DNA from: Roseivivax lentus
GTDB lineage: Bacteria; Pseudomonadota; Alphaproteobacteria; Rhodobacterales; Rhodobacteraceae
Assembly: GCF_900156805.1 (NCBI RefSeq)
Contig: NZ_FTOQ01000013.1
Span: 1-64,000, forward strand
DNA length: 64,000 nt
Reading direction: 5' to 3'
The position numbers and the translations under genes were made by a program. The notes beneath the pieces were generated by a model. It was given only the letters and a program-made list of their open reading frames with translations. It did no database searches and had not been told where the DNA came from. Below are positions 1 to 8,337 of the stretch, piece after piece. How positions within the stretch are numbered: the first letter of the stretch is position 1; each line of letters begins with the position of its first letter.

Positions 1-2129
1 GCCACGCGCAGCTCGCCAGAGCTCTCGCCGTCGTTCCAGAGCATCCGGAGCGCGACCTGGTCCCCGCCATAGGGCAGCGGCCCGTAGTCGAGCGTATCGA
101 AGGTGAAGTCGTCGAGCGTCAGATCGCTGAAGACAATCCGGTCGGCTGACCCGCTGCTCGCCGTTTCGCCCGAGAGATAAAGCCTCCCGGCGTCCTTCGC
201 GTAGTGATAGGTGTCATTACCGGCGCCTCCGTCCGCGTATTGGAAACTGCCATTCCCCGCGCCCACGTCGAGATCGTCGTTGCCCGCTCCGCCAGAGACC
301 CGGTCAGTGCCAGCGCCGCCGTCGAGAAAGTCGTCGCCGCCATTGCCGTTCAGCGTGTCGTTGCCGTTCAAGCCTTGGAGGCGGTTCGCGAAGTCATCCC
401 CCACCAAAAGATCGGCGAATTCGGTGCCCGTCTGGGTCGTGACTCCGCCCGTCGTCAGTTTGGTGTCATAGATAGTCGCATCGCTGATCGTGCCCCGGAA
501 GTTCGCGTCATAGCCCGCCGCCTGGTCCGCGCTGCCCCAGCCGAGGCCACCCCATTGAAGATGTTGCTGGTTTTGCGTCCAGTCCATCACCAGCTCGGTG
601 GTCGAGACCTGTTCGCCATTGACCCAGAGTTCACCGCCGTCAGGCCCGAAGGTCACCGCGACGTCGTAGGTCGTTCCCGCCTCGATGCCATCAAGGCTCA
701 GGTAGGCGTCGCTTGCGGCATCCTGCAGGCGGACCATCAGGGTGTTGCCCTCAAGGTAGGCGGCAAAATGGTGACCGCCGCCGACATATCCGCTGGCATC
801 CTTGGCGACGAGGCCCTGCACACCGGCGACATCGTCTGCCGTGAAAGAGAACGCAACCGTGCCGGAAGATATCTCCAGCTCGGCGCTGTGTGCCATTTCA
901 AACACGTCCCCCGCGTCCGCGATCGTGAGCTCACCCGGCAGGCTGAAGACGGTTCCTTCGGCTGGATCGAGGTCGGGCAGCGGTTGCGGATCGGGTTCGG
1001 GTTGCGGATCGGGGTCCGGCTGCGGAGCCGGCTCGGGCACCCAGGTGTCGCCGTTCAACAATTCCATCAGCCGCTCATAGGCCCCGTATTGCTCGGCCAA
1101 TGAGCCGGCGAGCGGGACGAGGTCTTGCAGCGTCACCCCGAGGCCGGTCTCTGCGTTGGGGAAATAGTCGCTGTAGTGATGGGCTTGGTTGGGCTGGTCA
1201 TGCTGAACGTACAGGTTGCCGCCGCTCACCTTGCCGTCATATCCGGTGGCCGAGATGATATTGCCGGTGACCGTGGCACCGTCAGGGCTTTGAATGACCG
1301 TTGCCTTGTGTACCAGATCGGGCGCGTTCAACACGGTGTTGTCGCGGATCGTGACGTTCGCGCCGGAATAGAGGGTGATCCCGTGAAGCATCCCGGTATA
1401 GAGGATGTTCTGTTCGATCAGCACGTTGTTGTAGCTGCCGTCGGCCATGAAGATGGCCTGGGTCGTGCCGATGTTGCCGGCGAGGGAAACGTTGCCGCGA
1501 ATGGTGATGTTCTCGGACGAGCCCTGGAACTGAATGAAGTCGACATGGGCGGTCGGCGACGGAAAGTTCGACGTCGGCCCGATGTTGTTCTCGATCAGGA
1601 CGCCATTGACGCCGGCAAACTTCATGGTGTCGTTGCCAAGCCGGTCGAAATGGTTGCCGACAACCTCGATGTTGTCGCTGCCCAAGGCCACGAAGCCGTT
1701 CTTCACGTCGTGGACCTCGTTCTCCTCGATGCGGATGTTCCGCACATTGCCGCCGGTATAGATGCCGTAATGGCCCTGGAACTCGTTGTAATTCGTGCTG
1801 GTCGTGACGGAGCCGTTCACCTCTGAGTTCGAAAACACGATGTCATGGCTGTTGCCGTCGATATTGACCACTTTCGACGAAGCGGCGCCGTTCGACGGGT
1901 TGTCCACGTGCACGCTGTCTATGGCGAGAAAGCTGGACCCGACGATGTCGATCTGATCGAACACAGCGGGGTTGTCCGGATCCGCCGAACGCACCGTGAC
2001 ATAGCCGCTGTAGTTGTAGCCATTGAAGTCGAACGATCCGTAATCGCCCGCCGCGAGGACGATTTCATCGCCGGCCTGTGCGGATGCCAGCGCATTTTCA
2101 AGCTGCGCGCGCGTTGTTACGCTGATCAT
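1..2129 (-). CDS. Secreted beta-helix / LamG-like / RTX calcium-binding protein (partial, runs off left edge)
   Basis: The minus strand is open from an ATG at 2129 to the window edge, 709 codons without a stop. The first 330 or so residues are a right-handed parallel beta-helix of the kind seen in alginate lyases and mannuronan C5-epimerases, with repeated short strands such as NITIRGNVSLAGN and NVTIRDNTVLNAP. A Pro/Asp/Glu/Gln-rich linker follows near residues 363-390, then a LamG/concanavalin-like domain (about 390-560, including GELWVNGEQVS), then RTX nonapeptide repeats (about 573-640, GGAGTDRVSGGAGNDDL) that bind calcium. There is no N-terminal signal peptide, which fits type I secretion through a C-terminal signal lying outside the window. 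The neighbour manB suggests that it acts on a secreted polysaccharide. Whether it is a lyase, an epimerase or only an adhesin cannot be decided. Upstream in-frame TTG and GTG codons exist, but the opening MISVTTRAQLENAL is typical for this family. Confidence 0.85.
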   Translation of the reverse strand, partial: MISVTTRAQLENALASAQAGDEIVLAAGDYGSFDFNGYNYSGYVTVRSADPDNPAVFDQIDIVGSSFLAIDSVHVDNPSNGAASSKVVNIDGNSHDIVFSNSEVNGSVTTSTNYNEFQGHYGIYTGGNVRNIRIEENEVHDVKNGFVALGSDNIEVVGNHFDRLGNDTMKFAGVNGVLIENNIGPTSNFPSPTAHVDFIQFQGSSENITIRGNVSLAGNIGTTQAIFMADGSYNNVLIEQNILYTGMLHGITLYSGANVTIRDNTVLNAPDLVHKATVIQSPDGATVTGNIISATGYDGKVSGGNLYVQHDQPNQAHHYSDYFPNAETGLGVTLQDLVPLAGSLAEQYGAYERLMELLNGDTWVPEPAPQPDPDPQPEPDPQPLPDLDPAEGTVFSLPGELTIADAGDVFEMAHSAELEISSGTVAFSFTADDVAGVQGLVAKDASGYVGGGHHFAAYLEGNTLMVRLQDAASDAYLSLDGIEAGTTYDVAVTFGPDGGELWVNGEQVSTTELVMDWTQNQQHLQWGGLGWGSADQAAGYDANFRGTISDATIYDTKLTTGGVTTQTGTEFADLLVGDDFANRLQGLNGNDTLNGNGGDDFLDGGAGTDRVSGGAGNDDLDVGAGNGSFQYADGGAGNDTYHYAKDAGRLYLSGETASSGSADRIVFSDLTLDDFTFDTLDYGPLPYGGDQVALRMLWNDGESSGELRV

Positions 2130-2636
2130 GCCCAAATCCACTTTTGCTGCATCACGATGGTTTGCTTGGCGGAGCAGCCCGATACGACTTCGGTCGTCGA
2201 GCGGCGGAAATTCGGTGTGTTAACGCCCTGCATCAGAGAGTGTCCTTTTTTCTTTTCCCGTACGGTCACACCCGGGAGGTGACGGGCTCTTCGAGTCGCC
2301 CATTGCCGCAGACCACTACGATTTTTGCGTTTACTATCAGGGACCTGCAGAGACACACCTCCGGCCGTCCAAGCCTCATACCGAGGTGGACATGTCACAG
2401 TTTGATCTCGCTGATTACTCGCTACTGCTTTATTTCTTGCTTGCGACGATGACGTAGCAACGCGTCGAATCAAGGGCAACACGATGACCCGCCGAGCGCC
2501 ATTTTCGGGCGATAATTCGCCCAGACGGCGGATTGTTCTGCGCACAAGTTGGCCGTGCGCCCATGGTCGCGGCCAAGGTGCGCGACGAACGGGATTGCTT
2601 CGCATGAGCTACCAATTCATAGGCGAATTCGGCACT
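2130..2636. other. Intergenic region, no gene recognised
   Basis: About 500 bases between the RTX protein gene, which reads leftwards, and the manC ghost. The open frames here have no family signature. It should hold the promoter of the RTX gene, but I see no clear -35/-10 pair. It may also hold the eroded front part of the manC ghost, although nothing recognisable remains. Confidence 0.5.
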
Positions 2637-2879
2637 CACCACCCATCTGAGCACTGGATTGTTGTGCAAGGCACAGCCAATATCACCACAGATGTGGAGG
2701 GCCAATTCGTGACGGAAAATCAATCAGTTTACACTCGGCTTGCCGCGGTGCACCGCATGGAGAACCTTGGAAAAATCCCCACGGTTCTGATCGAGCTGCA
2801 AAGCGGGAGAAACCCCGGTGAGGATGATATCCTGCAAGACGAGACCCGTTGCTGCCGCGGCCAGGAAGCCATGGGATGA
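2637..2879 (+). pseudogene. Remnant of manC (mannose-1-phosphate guanylyltransferase C-terminal cupin domain)
   Basis: This stretch encodes the last 80 or so residues of a GDP-mannose pyrophosphorylase/phosphomannose isomerase. It shares the exact strings EHWIVVQGTA and VTENQSVY with the intact ManC encoded at 49998-51422, followed by the diverged VHRMENLGK (intact: KHRLENPGK) and GEDDI. The catalytic N-terminal nucleotidyltransferase (GGSGTRLWP region) is absent upstream, and cupin residues are changed (HHPSEHW instead of HHHRAEHW). It ends in a TGA that overlaps the manB start codon as ATGA, the arrangement of a translationally coupled manC-manB pair. It is therefore a broken first gene of an old manCB operon. 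Its own open frame extends upstream to 2484, but that part resembles nothing. Confidence 0.8.
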
Positions 2880-4246
2880 GCGCGCTCACCTGCTTCAAAG
2901 CCTATGATATTCGCGGGCGTCTCGGTGTCGATCTCGACGAAGAGATAGCTTATCGGATCGGCCGCGCATTTGCCAGAGCGCTCGGCGCCAAGCGAATCGT
3001 TCTGGGCCGTGACGTACGAGCGTCTTCAGAAAGTCTGGCGACCCAAGTCGCGCAGGCGCTTGTGGCCGAAGGGTGCGACGTGCTCGACCTCGGGCTTTCC
3101 GGTACGGAAGAGATGTATTTTGCGACGACCCACTTCGCGGCGGATGCGGGCATCTGCGTGACCGCCTCACACAATCCGATGGATTATAACGGCATGAAAA
3201 TGGTCCGCGCAGGCTCGGCGCCGCTCGATGCCGCATCCGGACTTACCTCGATCAAGGCGCTGGCCGAGGAGAATGCATTCGGCGGGACCGCTGACGGCGG
3301 CACAGTCCGCGATGTCGCCGCGGAGGCGCGTGCCGCGTACGTTGAGCGGGTTATCTCATTCGTTGATATCTCTGCGCTCCGCCCTCTCAAAATCCTGGTA
3401 AACGCGGGTCACGGCGCAGCGGGCCCCACCTTCGATGCCATAGCCGCGAAACTCCGGGCCCTACGAAGCCCTCTGGCGTTCGAGCGGCTCTACCACGCGC
3501 CCGATGGAAGCTTCCCGCAAGGCATCCCAAATCCGCTGCTACCCGAGAACCAACCGGCCACGGCAGAGGCCGTTCGCGCCTGCAACGCTGATTTCGGTGT
3601 GGCTTGGGATGGCGACTTTGACCGCTGTTTCTTTTTCGACCATGAGGGCCGCTTCATCGACGGCGAATATGTCGTGGGCCTGCTCGCCGAGGCGTTTTTG
3701 ACCAAAGACCCCGGAGCTCGGATCATTCACGACCCCCGCATTATCTGGAACACGCAGGATCTCGTGACCAAAGCGGGCGGAACTGCCATCCAGGCGCGCA
3801 CCGGACACGCGTTCATCAAACAGGCTCTCCGAGACCATGACGCCGTCTATGGCGGAGAGATGTCAGCCCATCACTACTTCCGCGACTTCTGCTCTTGCGA
3901 TTCGGGCATGATCCCATGGCTGCTGATCGCGGAGTTGGTGAGTCGGTCCGGGCCATTGGCGGAGTTGGTGGCAGACCGCCAAGCGGCCTTCCCGTCGTCC
4001 GGCGAGATCAATTTCAAGCTCTCTGATCCGCCTGCGGCGATTGAGCGGGTGCGTGCCCGCTTTGAACCCGACGCCCGAAGCATTGACGAGACAGATGGCC
4101 TTGGGATCGACCTTGGTACTTGGCGGTTCAACCTCCGCAGCTCAAATACCGAGCCGATCGTGCGGCTGAATGTGGAAGCTCGAGAAGACGCCGCGCTCGT
4201 GGATAAAGGCGTCGTCGAGATCCGGCAACTGCTGGAGATTGACTGA
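2876..4246 (+). CDS. manB: Phosphomannomutase/phosphoglucomutase
   Basis: Cytoplasmic alpha-D-phosphohexomutase of 456 residues, the usual AlgC/ManB length, interconverting mannose-6-phosphate and mannose-1-phosphate for GDP-mannose synthesis. All four family loops are visible: the phosphoserine loop VTASHNP (serine near residue 98), the metal loop DGDFDRCF, the sugar-specificity loop GGEMSAHHYF and the phosphate-binding loop RSSNTEP. The start at 2876 is preferred because AGGAAG lies just upstream and the protein opens with the family-typical FKAYDIRG; a nine-codon extension exists but has no such support. It overlaps the manC remnant by four bases, so it was once coupled to manC. The working manC is 46 kb away on the same replicon. 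It probably feeds the EPS pathway. Confidence 0.93.
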   Translation: MSALTCFKAYDIRGRLGVDLDEEIAYRIGRAFARALGAKRIVLGRDVRASSESLATQVAQALVAEGCDVLDLGLSGTEEMYFATTHFAADAGICVTASHNPMDYNGMKMVRAGSAPLDAASGLTSIKALAEENAFGGTADGGTVRDVAAEARAAYVERVISFVDISALRPLKILVNAGHGAAGPTFDAIAAKLRALRSPLAFERLYHAPDGSFPQGIPNPLLPENQPATAEAVRACNADFGVAWDGDFDRCFFFDHEGRFIDGEYVVGLLAEAFLTKDPGARIIHDPRIIWNTQDLVTKAGGTAIQARTGHAFIKQALRDHDAVYGGEMSAHHYFRDFCSCDSGMIPWLLIAELVSRSGPLAELVADRQAAFPSSGEINFKLSDPPAAIERVRARFEPDARSIDETDGLGIDLGTWRFNLRSSNTEPIVRLNVEAREDAALVDKGVVEIRQLLEID

Positions 4247-4483
4247 CCGAAACGAGGCCGAGGCATAGGCTGCATCAAGCATCTCGCTGGATAATCTCAG
4301 TACGCCTCGCGAATGCTTCTCCTTAATCAGAGCTTGCACCCACTGGCCGGGACGAACCATTCGCGGATTCCGCCGATATCGCTCCGGCCGCAGTGTACCC
4401 TCTGTTGTATGCTCGTTTTTTGCAAAACAATACAACATATGGTACAGATTATGCCATAGTTACGCGATATGTAGGCCAACATC

Positions 4484-5095
4484 ATGAACATGTTATCCAA
4501 TGAGCTGACCGGATTGGACGTCCCGTTATGGGCGTTGCAATTCAATCTCACACCACAGCAGACGGCCTTTGTCGTGAGCTATGTTGATCATTTTGAACCG
4601 GACCGCGCGGCGCGAGAAGCCGGGTTCAAGGCGCGGCATATCAAGAAGATCGCAAACCAATTGCTCAACATGCGCAAGATCCAGCAAGCGATCAGATTTC
4701 GCGTGACAGAGTTGCGCGATCGCAGTGAAACCGCGCGAGAGGAAGTATTGGCCGAGTTGAAGGCTATTCTTGACGCGGACATACGCGACATTTTTGACGA
4801 ACAAAACAAGATCAAACACCCGGCCGATTGGTCAAGGCACTTTGTAAGTGGTGCGCTCTCTGGTCTGGCAATCAAGACCAAGAGCCGCCGCGGTCAAGTC
4901 GTTGAGCGAACGATCGCGATCAAACATATCAATCGCCTAGAGGTTCTTGACCTGGCTATGCGGCACCTTGGCTTGCTCGAGCCCGATAAAAAACGAAAAG
5001 AAGACAAGAAACTGATTGCAAAGGCACGAGCAGACATGGCGCGCGAAGACAGGTTGCTGGGTCCACATCCACGCCGCCGAGCGCAACCTATTTGA
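4484..5095 (+). CDS. Phage terminase small subunit-like protein
   Basis: 203 residues resembling the Terminase_2 family of phage small terminase subunits, which recognise DNA for packaging. The N-terminal region LTPQQTAFVVSYVDHF followed by RAAREAGF is the family's helix-turn-helix opening. The middle carries the usual ADIRDIFDE segment, and KHINRLEVLDLAMRHLGLL matches the C-terminal helix that ends such proteins, followed by a basic tail. No large terminase, portal or capsid gene is nearby, so it is an orphan. The upstream 240 bases are AT-richer than the neighbouring EPS genes, consistent with acquired DNA. The start could also be the ATG two codons downstream; the ribosome-binding site is weak for both. 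It may be a relic of a prophage or part of a phage-satellite-like element. Confidence 0.75.
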   Translation: MNMLSNELTGLDVPLWALQFNLTPQQTAFVVSYVDHFEPDRAAREAGFKARHIKKIANQLLNMRKIQQAIRFRVTELRDRSETAREEVLAELKAILDADIRDIFDEQNKIKHPADWSRHFVSGALSGLAIKTKSRRGQVVERTIAIKHINRLEVLDLAMRHLGLLEPDKKRKEDKKLIAKARADMAREDRLLGPHPRRRAQPI

Positions 5096-5663
5096 GACCT
5101 AATTTCGCTCCGCGGCCATGCCATCGAAGCGATGCACCATCAAGAGCGCCGACTTGACCGCGGATGGACCTGCGCGCCTCTGCCTCAGCAATCAAAGCAA
5201 AGAAATGCGCGAAGTCATCTAAGCACCATTCGGTGGCAGCGAAACCTACAACGGAGCAAAGCCTTGTTCGTTGACGGTGCCGGAAGAGAGGTCCTCCATC
5301 ATGCGGACGCCCATCGGGGGTTGGACGCCAGCTCCACAGCGTCATGCAACCGCCTGGAAGAGACCTCGGTTCTCATTCGTGGCGATTTCCGCAGCTTCCA
5401 GCGCTGCCTGCAACTCTGGATCTCAAGCATGAGCTTCAGGGCCTCGTCATGCATTCAGACCGCGTTGCGCGTGTCGCCATTTTGGCGTCGAGCATTGCAA
5501 GCATCTCGGAGCACAGCGTGACGACTGCTGGAGTTGCCAAGCTCGCGGATTTCGACATTGATCACGGCTGAGTCCAGCTCGGCATATGTATGAAAATGCG
5601 CGCGGCGATCTAATCATCTATTGGACAGCCGCTGGCACATGCCCAGACGCTGAGAGTCTCTCA
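5096..5663. other. Intergenic region, no gene recognised
   Basis: About 570 bases between the terminase-like gene and the end of the integrase gene. Short open frames occur on both strands, but none has a recognisable family, codon pattern or ribosome-binding site. A few minus-strand stretches read like protein for 20-30 codons before stops, so this may be decayed coding sequence. An attachment site might be expected near the integrase end, but I could not identify one. Confidence 0.4.
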
Positions 5664-6554
5664 TCACATCTCCCAGACATTCTGTTCGGCGACTTCAAGG
5701 TATCGGGCAAGGACAGAGACAGATTTCCAGCCGCCAGCCCGCATGATGGCGGATGTGTCGAAACCGCGCTTCAGCAAATCCTGCGCGGCGCCAACCCGCA
5801 TCGAGTGCCCGCTGAAGGCCCTGACGTCTTCGGGCGGAAATCCGGCACGTTTCGCAGCCGTTTTGATGACGGTCTTGACCGTGGTGTCGCTCAGACCTCG
5901 ATCGATAGGTTGGCCTTGATAAATCGGGCAGAACAGCCAATCGGTGACGCAGCCGCGCCACTCCTGCCAGAAGCGCACACGATCGGCTGTTTTCACAGAT
6001 GTGAACGCCAGACGTCCCTGCCCTTCCTGATCCGCTTTGCTGCGGCGAATGAGAACGCGCAGCGTGCCATCCGAACGCAACTCGAGATCGGAATCCCGCA
6101 ACGCTATCAATTCCGAACGTCGCGTCATTAGCTCGTATCCAAGCGCCAGCATTGCGGCGTTGCGCAGGCCCCAAGGCGTCTTGGGTTGCACCGCCAGAAA
6201 TCGCTCCAAGTCCGAAGCGTTCAAACCGCGCGCCTGCTGAGGCCGTACCGGGTTGGCCCTCCGGACCCGGCGCAAAGCAAGGTTGATGGCTTCATCCTCC
6301 GTGGGATCGGGAAGCCCAAGCAGACGATGGACTTTTCGAATGGCGTAGAGACGCCGCCGCACCGTCGAGGGCGCCTTGTTCCGTCCTTGGTCTTCGATGA
6401 AGGCACAGATCTGCGCCACGCTTCCCGGCAAAGGATCGCAGACGGTTTCATCACACCAGGACACGTAGGCTTGCACATCGGCGAAATAGGCGCGCATCGT
6501 GGCATCAGAATACGCACCATCGAGAGCTTCCAATGCCACTTTCCAATCCAACAC
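5664..6554 (-). CDS. Tyrosine recombinase / integrase
   Basis: 296 residues with the two-domain layout of a XerC-like tyrosine recombinase. An N-terminal SAM-like core-binding domain (about 10-100, including SDATMRAYFADVQAYVSWC) is followed by the catalytic domain. Active-site residues are visible: first arginine in LMTRRSELIAL, the HxxR box in SGHSMRVGAAQ, the following GGW, and the nucleophilic tyrosine in LARYLEVAE near the C-terminus. It therefore looks intact. It catalyses site-specific strand exchange and would move the island or a smaller element. It is divergent from an XRE regulator, and the shared 60-base gap holds a palindrome that could control both. Its partner att sites are not identified. 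Confidence 0.88.
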   Translation of the reverse strand: MLDWKVALEALDGAYSDATMRAYFADVQAYVSWCDETVCDPLPGSVAQICAFIEDQGRNKAPSTVRRRLYAIRKVHRLLGLPDPTEDEAINLALRRVRRANPVRPQQARGLNASDLERFLAVQPKTPWGLRNAAMLALGYELMTRRSELIALRDSDLELRSDGTLRVLIRRSKADQEGQGRLAFTSVKTADRVRFWQEWRGCVTDWLFCPIYQGQPIDRGLSDTTVKTVIKTAAKRAGFPPEDVRAFSGHSMRVGAAQDLLKRGFDTSAIMRAGGWKSVSVLARYLEVAEQNVWEM

Positions 6555-6581
6555 GTCTCATCCTCCCGCCTTTGATAAACA

Positions 6582-6612
6582 TTAGTTATGATAAATGATT
6601 GATCATAACTAA
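6582..6612. promoter_or_regulatory. Inverted-repeat operator between integrase and XRE regulator
   Basis: Two perfect 11-base arms, TTAGTTATGAT (6582-6592) and ATCATAACTAA (6602-6612), are separated by nine bases. The site sits five bases before the regulator's ATG and 27 bases before the integrase ATG, so it can block both promoters. It is a likely binding site for the XRE protein itself (inference from position and symmetry). Confidence 0.7.
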
Positions 6613-6616
6613 CCTC

Positions 6617-6865
6617 ATGTCAATCACCGGACAACAAATTCGCGCGGCCCGGGCCGCATTGGGCTGGACAGTGCAGGACCTCGCCGATGCCACAGGCGTC
6701 GGCTCGGCGACAATTGTGCGATATGAGGCGGTCGAGAGAGGCCTGCCAAAATCCCGCAAGAACAACCTCGAGACCCTGCGCAGCTGTTTCGAGGCCGCCG
6801 GAATTGTCTTTGTCGGCACACCAGAGGAGGGTCCGGGTCTGCGAATTTACGGCACCCAAGAGTGA
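6617..6865 (+). CDS. XRE-family helix-turn-helix transcriptional regulator
   Basis: 82 residues, almost entirely a lambda Cro/cI-type helix-turn-helix domain: GQQIRAARAALGWTVQDLAD opens it, then a recognition-helix region with VGSATIVRYEAVERGLP. This is the single-domain form common beside integrases and in plasmids, in which the C-terminal strand (GIVFVG, GLRIYG) completes the fold. The ATG at 6617 is chosen over a TTG at 6599 because the earlier start would lie inside the operator palindrome. It is divergently transcribed from the integrase and probably represses itself and the integrase by binding the 31-base inverted repeat directly upstream. It may also act on other genes of the island. 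Confidence 0.82.
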   Translation: MSITGQQIRAARAALGWTVQDLADATGVGSATIVRYEAVERGLPKSRKNNLETLRSCFEAAGIVFVGTPEEGPGLRIYGTQE

Positions 6866-7301
6866 TAGCTTGATCCAGCGCTTGTTTCGCCGCTGCAAGT
6901 CCACGGGTCTCGTCGCAGTCAGACCTCGCTGTCAGCCGTGGCGGCCAGACCGGGCTTGTGTTGCCAGACCCACTACTATATCTGGTACATAACAACTCTA
7001 TACCTCGCGCATGATGTGCTGAGATCTGAATCCGTTAATCGCGGAGGTGATCGCGCATAATGCTCGTGCCTCCTCATCTGCGCCGGAGGCACCACAATGG
7101 GCACTCAAATCAAAATAAGACCGCCTCCCGGGTCTCCTGCGGCGTGTCTGCTTGGGCCGAAAACCACACTTCGGCCTGGGTTCGCGCCCAGCTGCGCGCC
7201 TTATCGAAATGCGCAGGAGACTGCGCGCGCCACCATGCACCCCCCCCCCTGGAGCATCCGTTCTCCAACGGTATTACACAGCCTATTGAAGGGACCCAAA
7301 T
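6866..7301. other. Intergenic region, no gene recognised
   Basis: About 435 bases with no convincing gene. It holds a run of ten cytosines at 7240-7249. GAAGGGA before 7302 is the ribosome-binding site of the next gene. I see no clear promoter. Confidence 0.4.
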
Positions 7302-7835
7302 ATGGCTTCCAAGACCAAACCACCCGCCGATCCGCTCCTCCAGCTTGCCGATAACTTGCTCAACGGCGGCCGCAAGAGCGTCGACGAGATCCGTCGCGCC
7401 ATGCTGGACATGTTAAGTCCTGTTAGCGAATATGAACGCCGCCGCGCGCGCGAGATTGCTGATATGGAGGTTGAACTCGAGCAGCACAGACGTATGCGCG
7501 ATGCCCATCTCGTCTCCAAGACGCAGGAGCTTGCCGCGGGGCTTTTTGCAACCGGCATAATCCAAGTAATACCGCGGAATGAGCATCCCGAGGAGCAGGC
7601 AAAAGCTCGGGACCTGTTTTCTGAAAACCTGGACAAACAAAACGCGGCGCTCGACGCCATGGCGAGTTATAGCATTGATCCGGTTGCGCTGCACGCAGAA
7701 GCATACCACATCCTGGCCGAGCCCCTCGGTCATCACGAAGCGCGGATTGCATCTCTGGAAAAGCGCCGCCGCGAGCTTCTCGAGGATTACGAGACGCTGC
7801 GTGTCATTGCCCCGCGGGTTCGGCGCCATGCCTGA
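7302..7835 (+). CDS. Unknown coiled-coil protein, first of a translationally coupled pair
   Basis: 177 residues of unknown family. No signal peptide or membrane segment is seen, so it is predicted cytoplasmic. The sequence is rich in Glu, Arg and Ala with helical heptad-like stretches: about residues 45-70 (RRRAREIADMEVELEQHRR) and near the end (EARIASLEKRRRELLEDYE), so two coiled-coil helices flank a more mixed middle. A GAAGGGA ribosome-binding site lies seven bases before the ATG. The stop overlaps the start of the next gene by eight bases, so the two products are probably made together and may form a complex. It sits inside the mobile island between the integrase/XRE pair and an IS remnant. 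I do not recognise a function. Confidence 0.7.
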   Translation: MASKTKPPADPLLQLADNLLNGGRKSVDEIRRAMLDMLSPVSEYERRRAREIADMEVELEQHRRMRDAHLVSKTQELAAGLFATGIIQVIPRNEHPEEQAKARDLFSENLDKQNAALDAMASYSIDPVALHAEAYHILAEPLGHHEARIASLEKRRRELLEDYETLRVIAPRVRRHA

Positions 7836-8337
7836 GCGCGATCCTGCACAGAACGCTCGCCGTCACGGAGTGACAGCCGCCTTGGGTGTGAACGAAGCCC
7901 TTGTACAGTATCGGCTGATCCTGAACGAACCGGAACGGGTGCCAGCGAGCTATGCGACGCATGACATCGATCGGCATGCCTTTCTCTTGGCAGAATGCGA
8001 GGCGCGGCTTGCACGCGCAATAGCGGCGGAGCGGTCCTTTCTCTGCGGCCGCTTTGCCCAGGCCCAAATTCAGGGCGCCGGCGAGGCGGGGGAGGCAAGC
8101 GGCGAGTTCATGACTTTGAACGTCGAGGACCTCCGCGCCATTATCGCCTCGGAGACGAGGGACATCGCAGCGCGTGTTGCCGCACAGCGCGAGCGTGCCT
8201 TCTGGCGCGAGGCCGGCAAGCTTCAACGCTATCGGCGCGAAGCTGAGACCGCTCGGAGGCGAGCCCTGAAGGCCTATACAAAGGCGCTACTGGAAGCAGA
8301 GCCCATGCCGCTACCACTGGAGGCGACAGAAAGATAG
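7828..8337 (+). CDS. Unknown coiled-coil protein, second of the coupled pair
   Basis: 169 residues starting at the ATG that overlaps the previous stop codon (ATGCCTGA). A longer frame exists upstream but would run far into the preceding gene, so the coupled start is preferred. The protein is soluble and strongly helical. Its N-terminal half contains a mixed segment (GVNEALVQYRLILNEPERVP), and the C-terminal half is a long basic, alanine- and arginine-rich helix (RYRREAETARRRALKAYTKA). No enzyme motif is seen. Context suggests it works with the 7302-7835 product, for example as a two-subunit structural or DNA-associated protein, but this is only inference. Confidence 0.68.
   Translation: MPERDPAQNARRHGVTAALGVNEALVQYRLILNEPERVPASYATHDIDRHAFLLAECEARLARAIAAERSFLCGRFAQAQIQGAGEAGEASGEFMTLNVEDLRAIIASETRDIAARVAAQRERAFWREAGKLQRYRREAETARRRALKAYTKALLEAEPMPLPLEATER

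Noticed and set aside
204-1103. Long plus-strand open frame opposite the RTX gene, and others to 2282
   Set aside because: They mirror the high-GC coding of the minus-strand gene; the products have repetitive Val/Arg/Gly composition and no family, and the minus strand reads as a clear multidomain protein.
5132-5521. 129-codon plus-strand frame between the terminase-like gene and the integrase
   Set aside because: No ribosome-binding site, no family, and its composition is unlike that of the neighbouring genes.
7240-7249. Run of ten cytosines as a possible phase-variable tract
   Set aside because: It is not inside a supported gene or promoter, so no switch can be argued.
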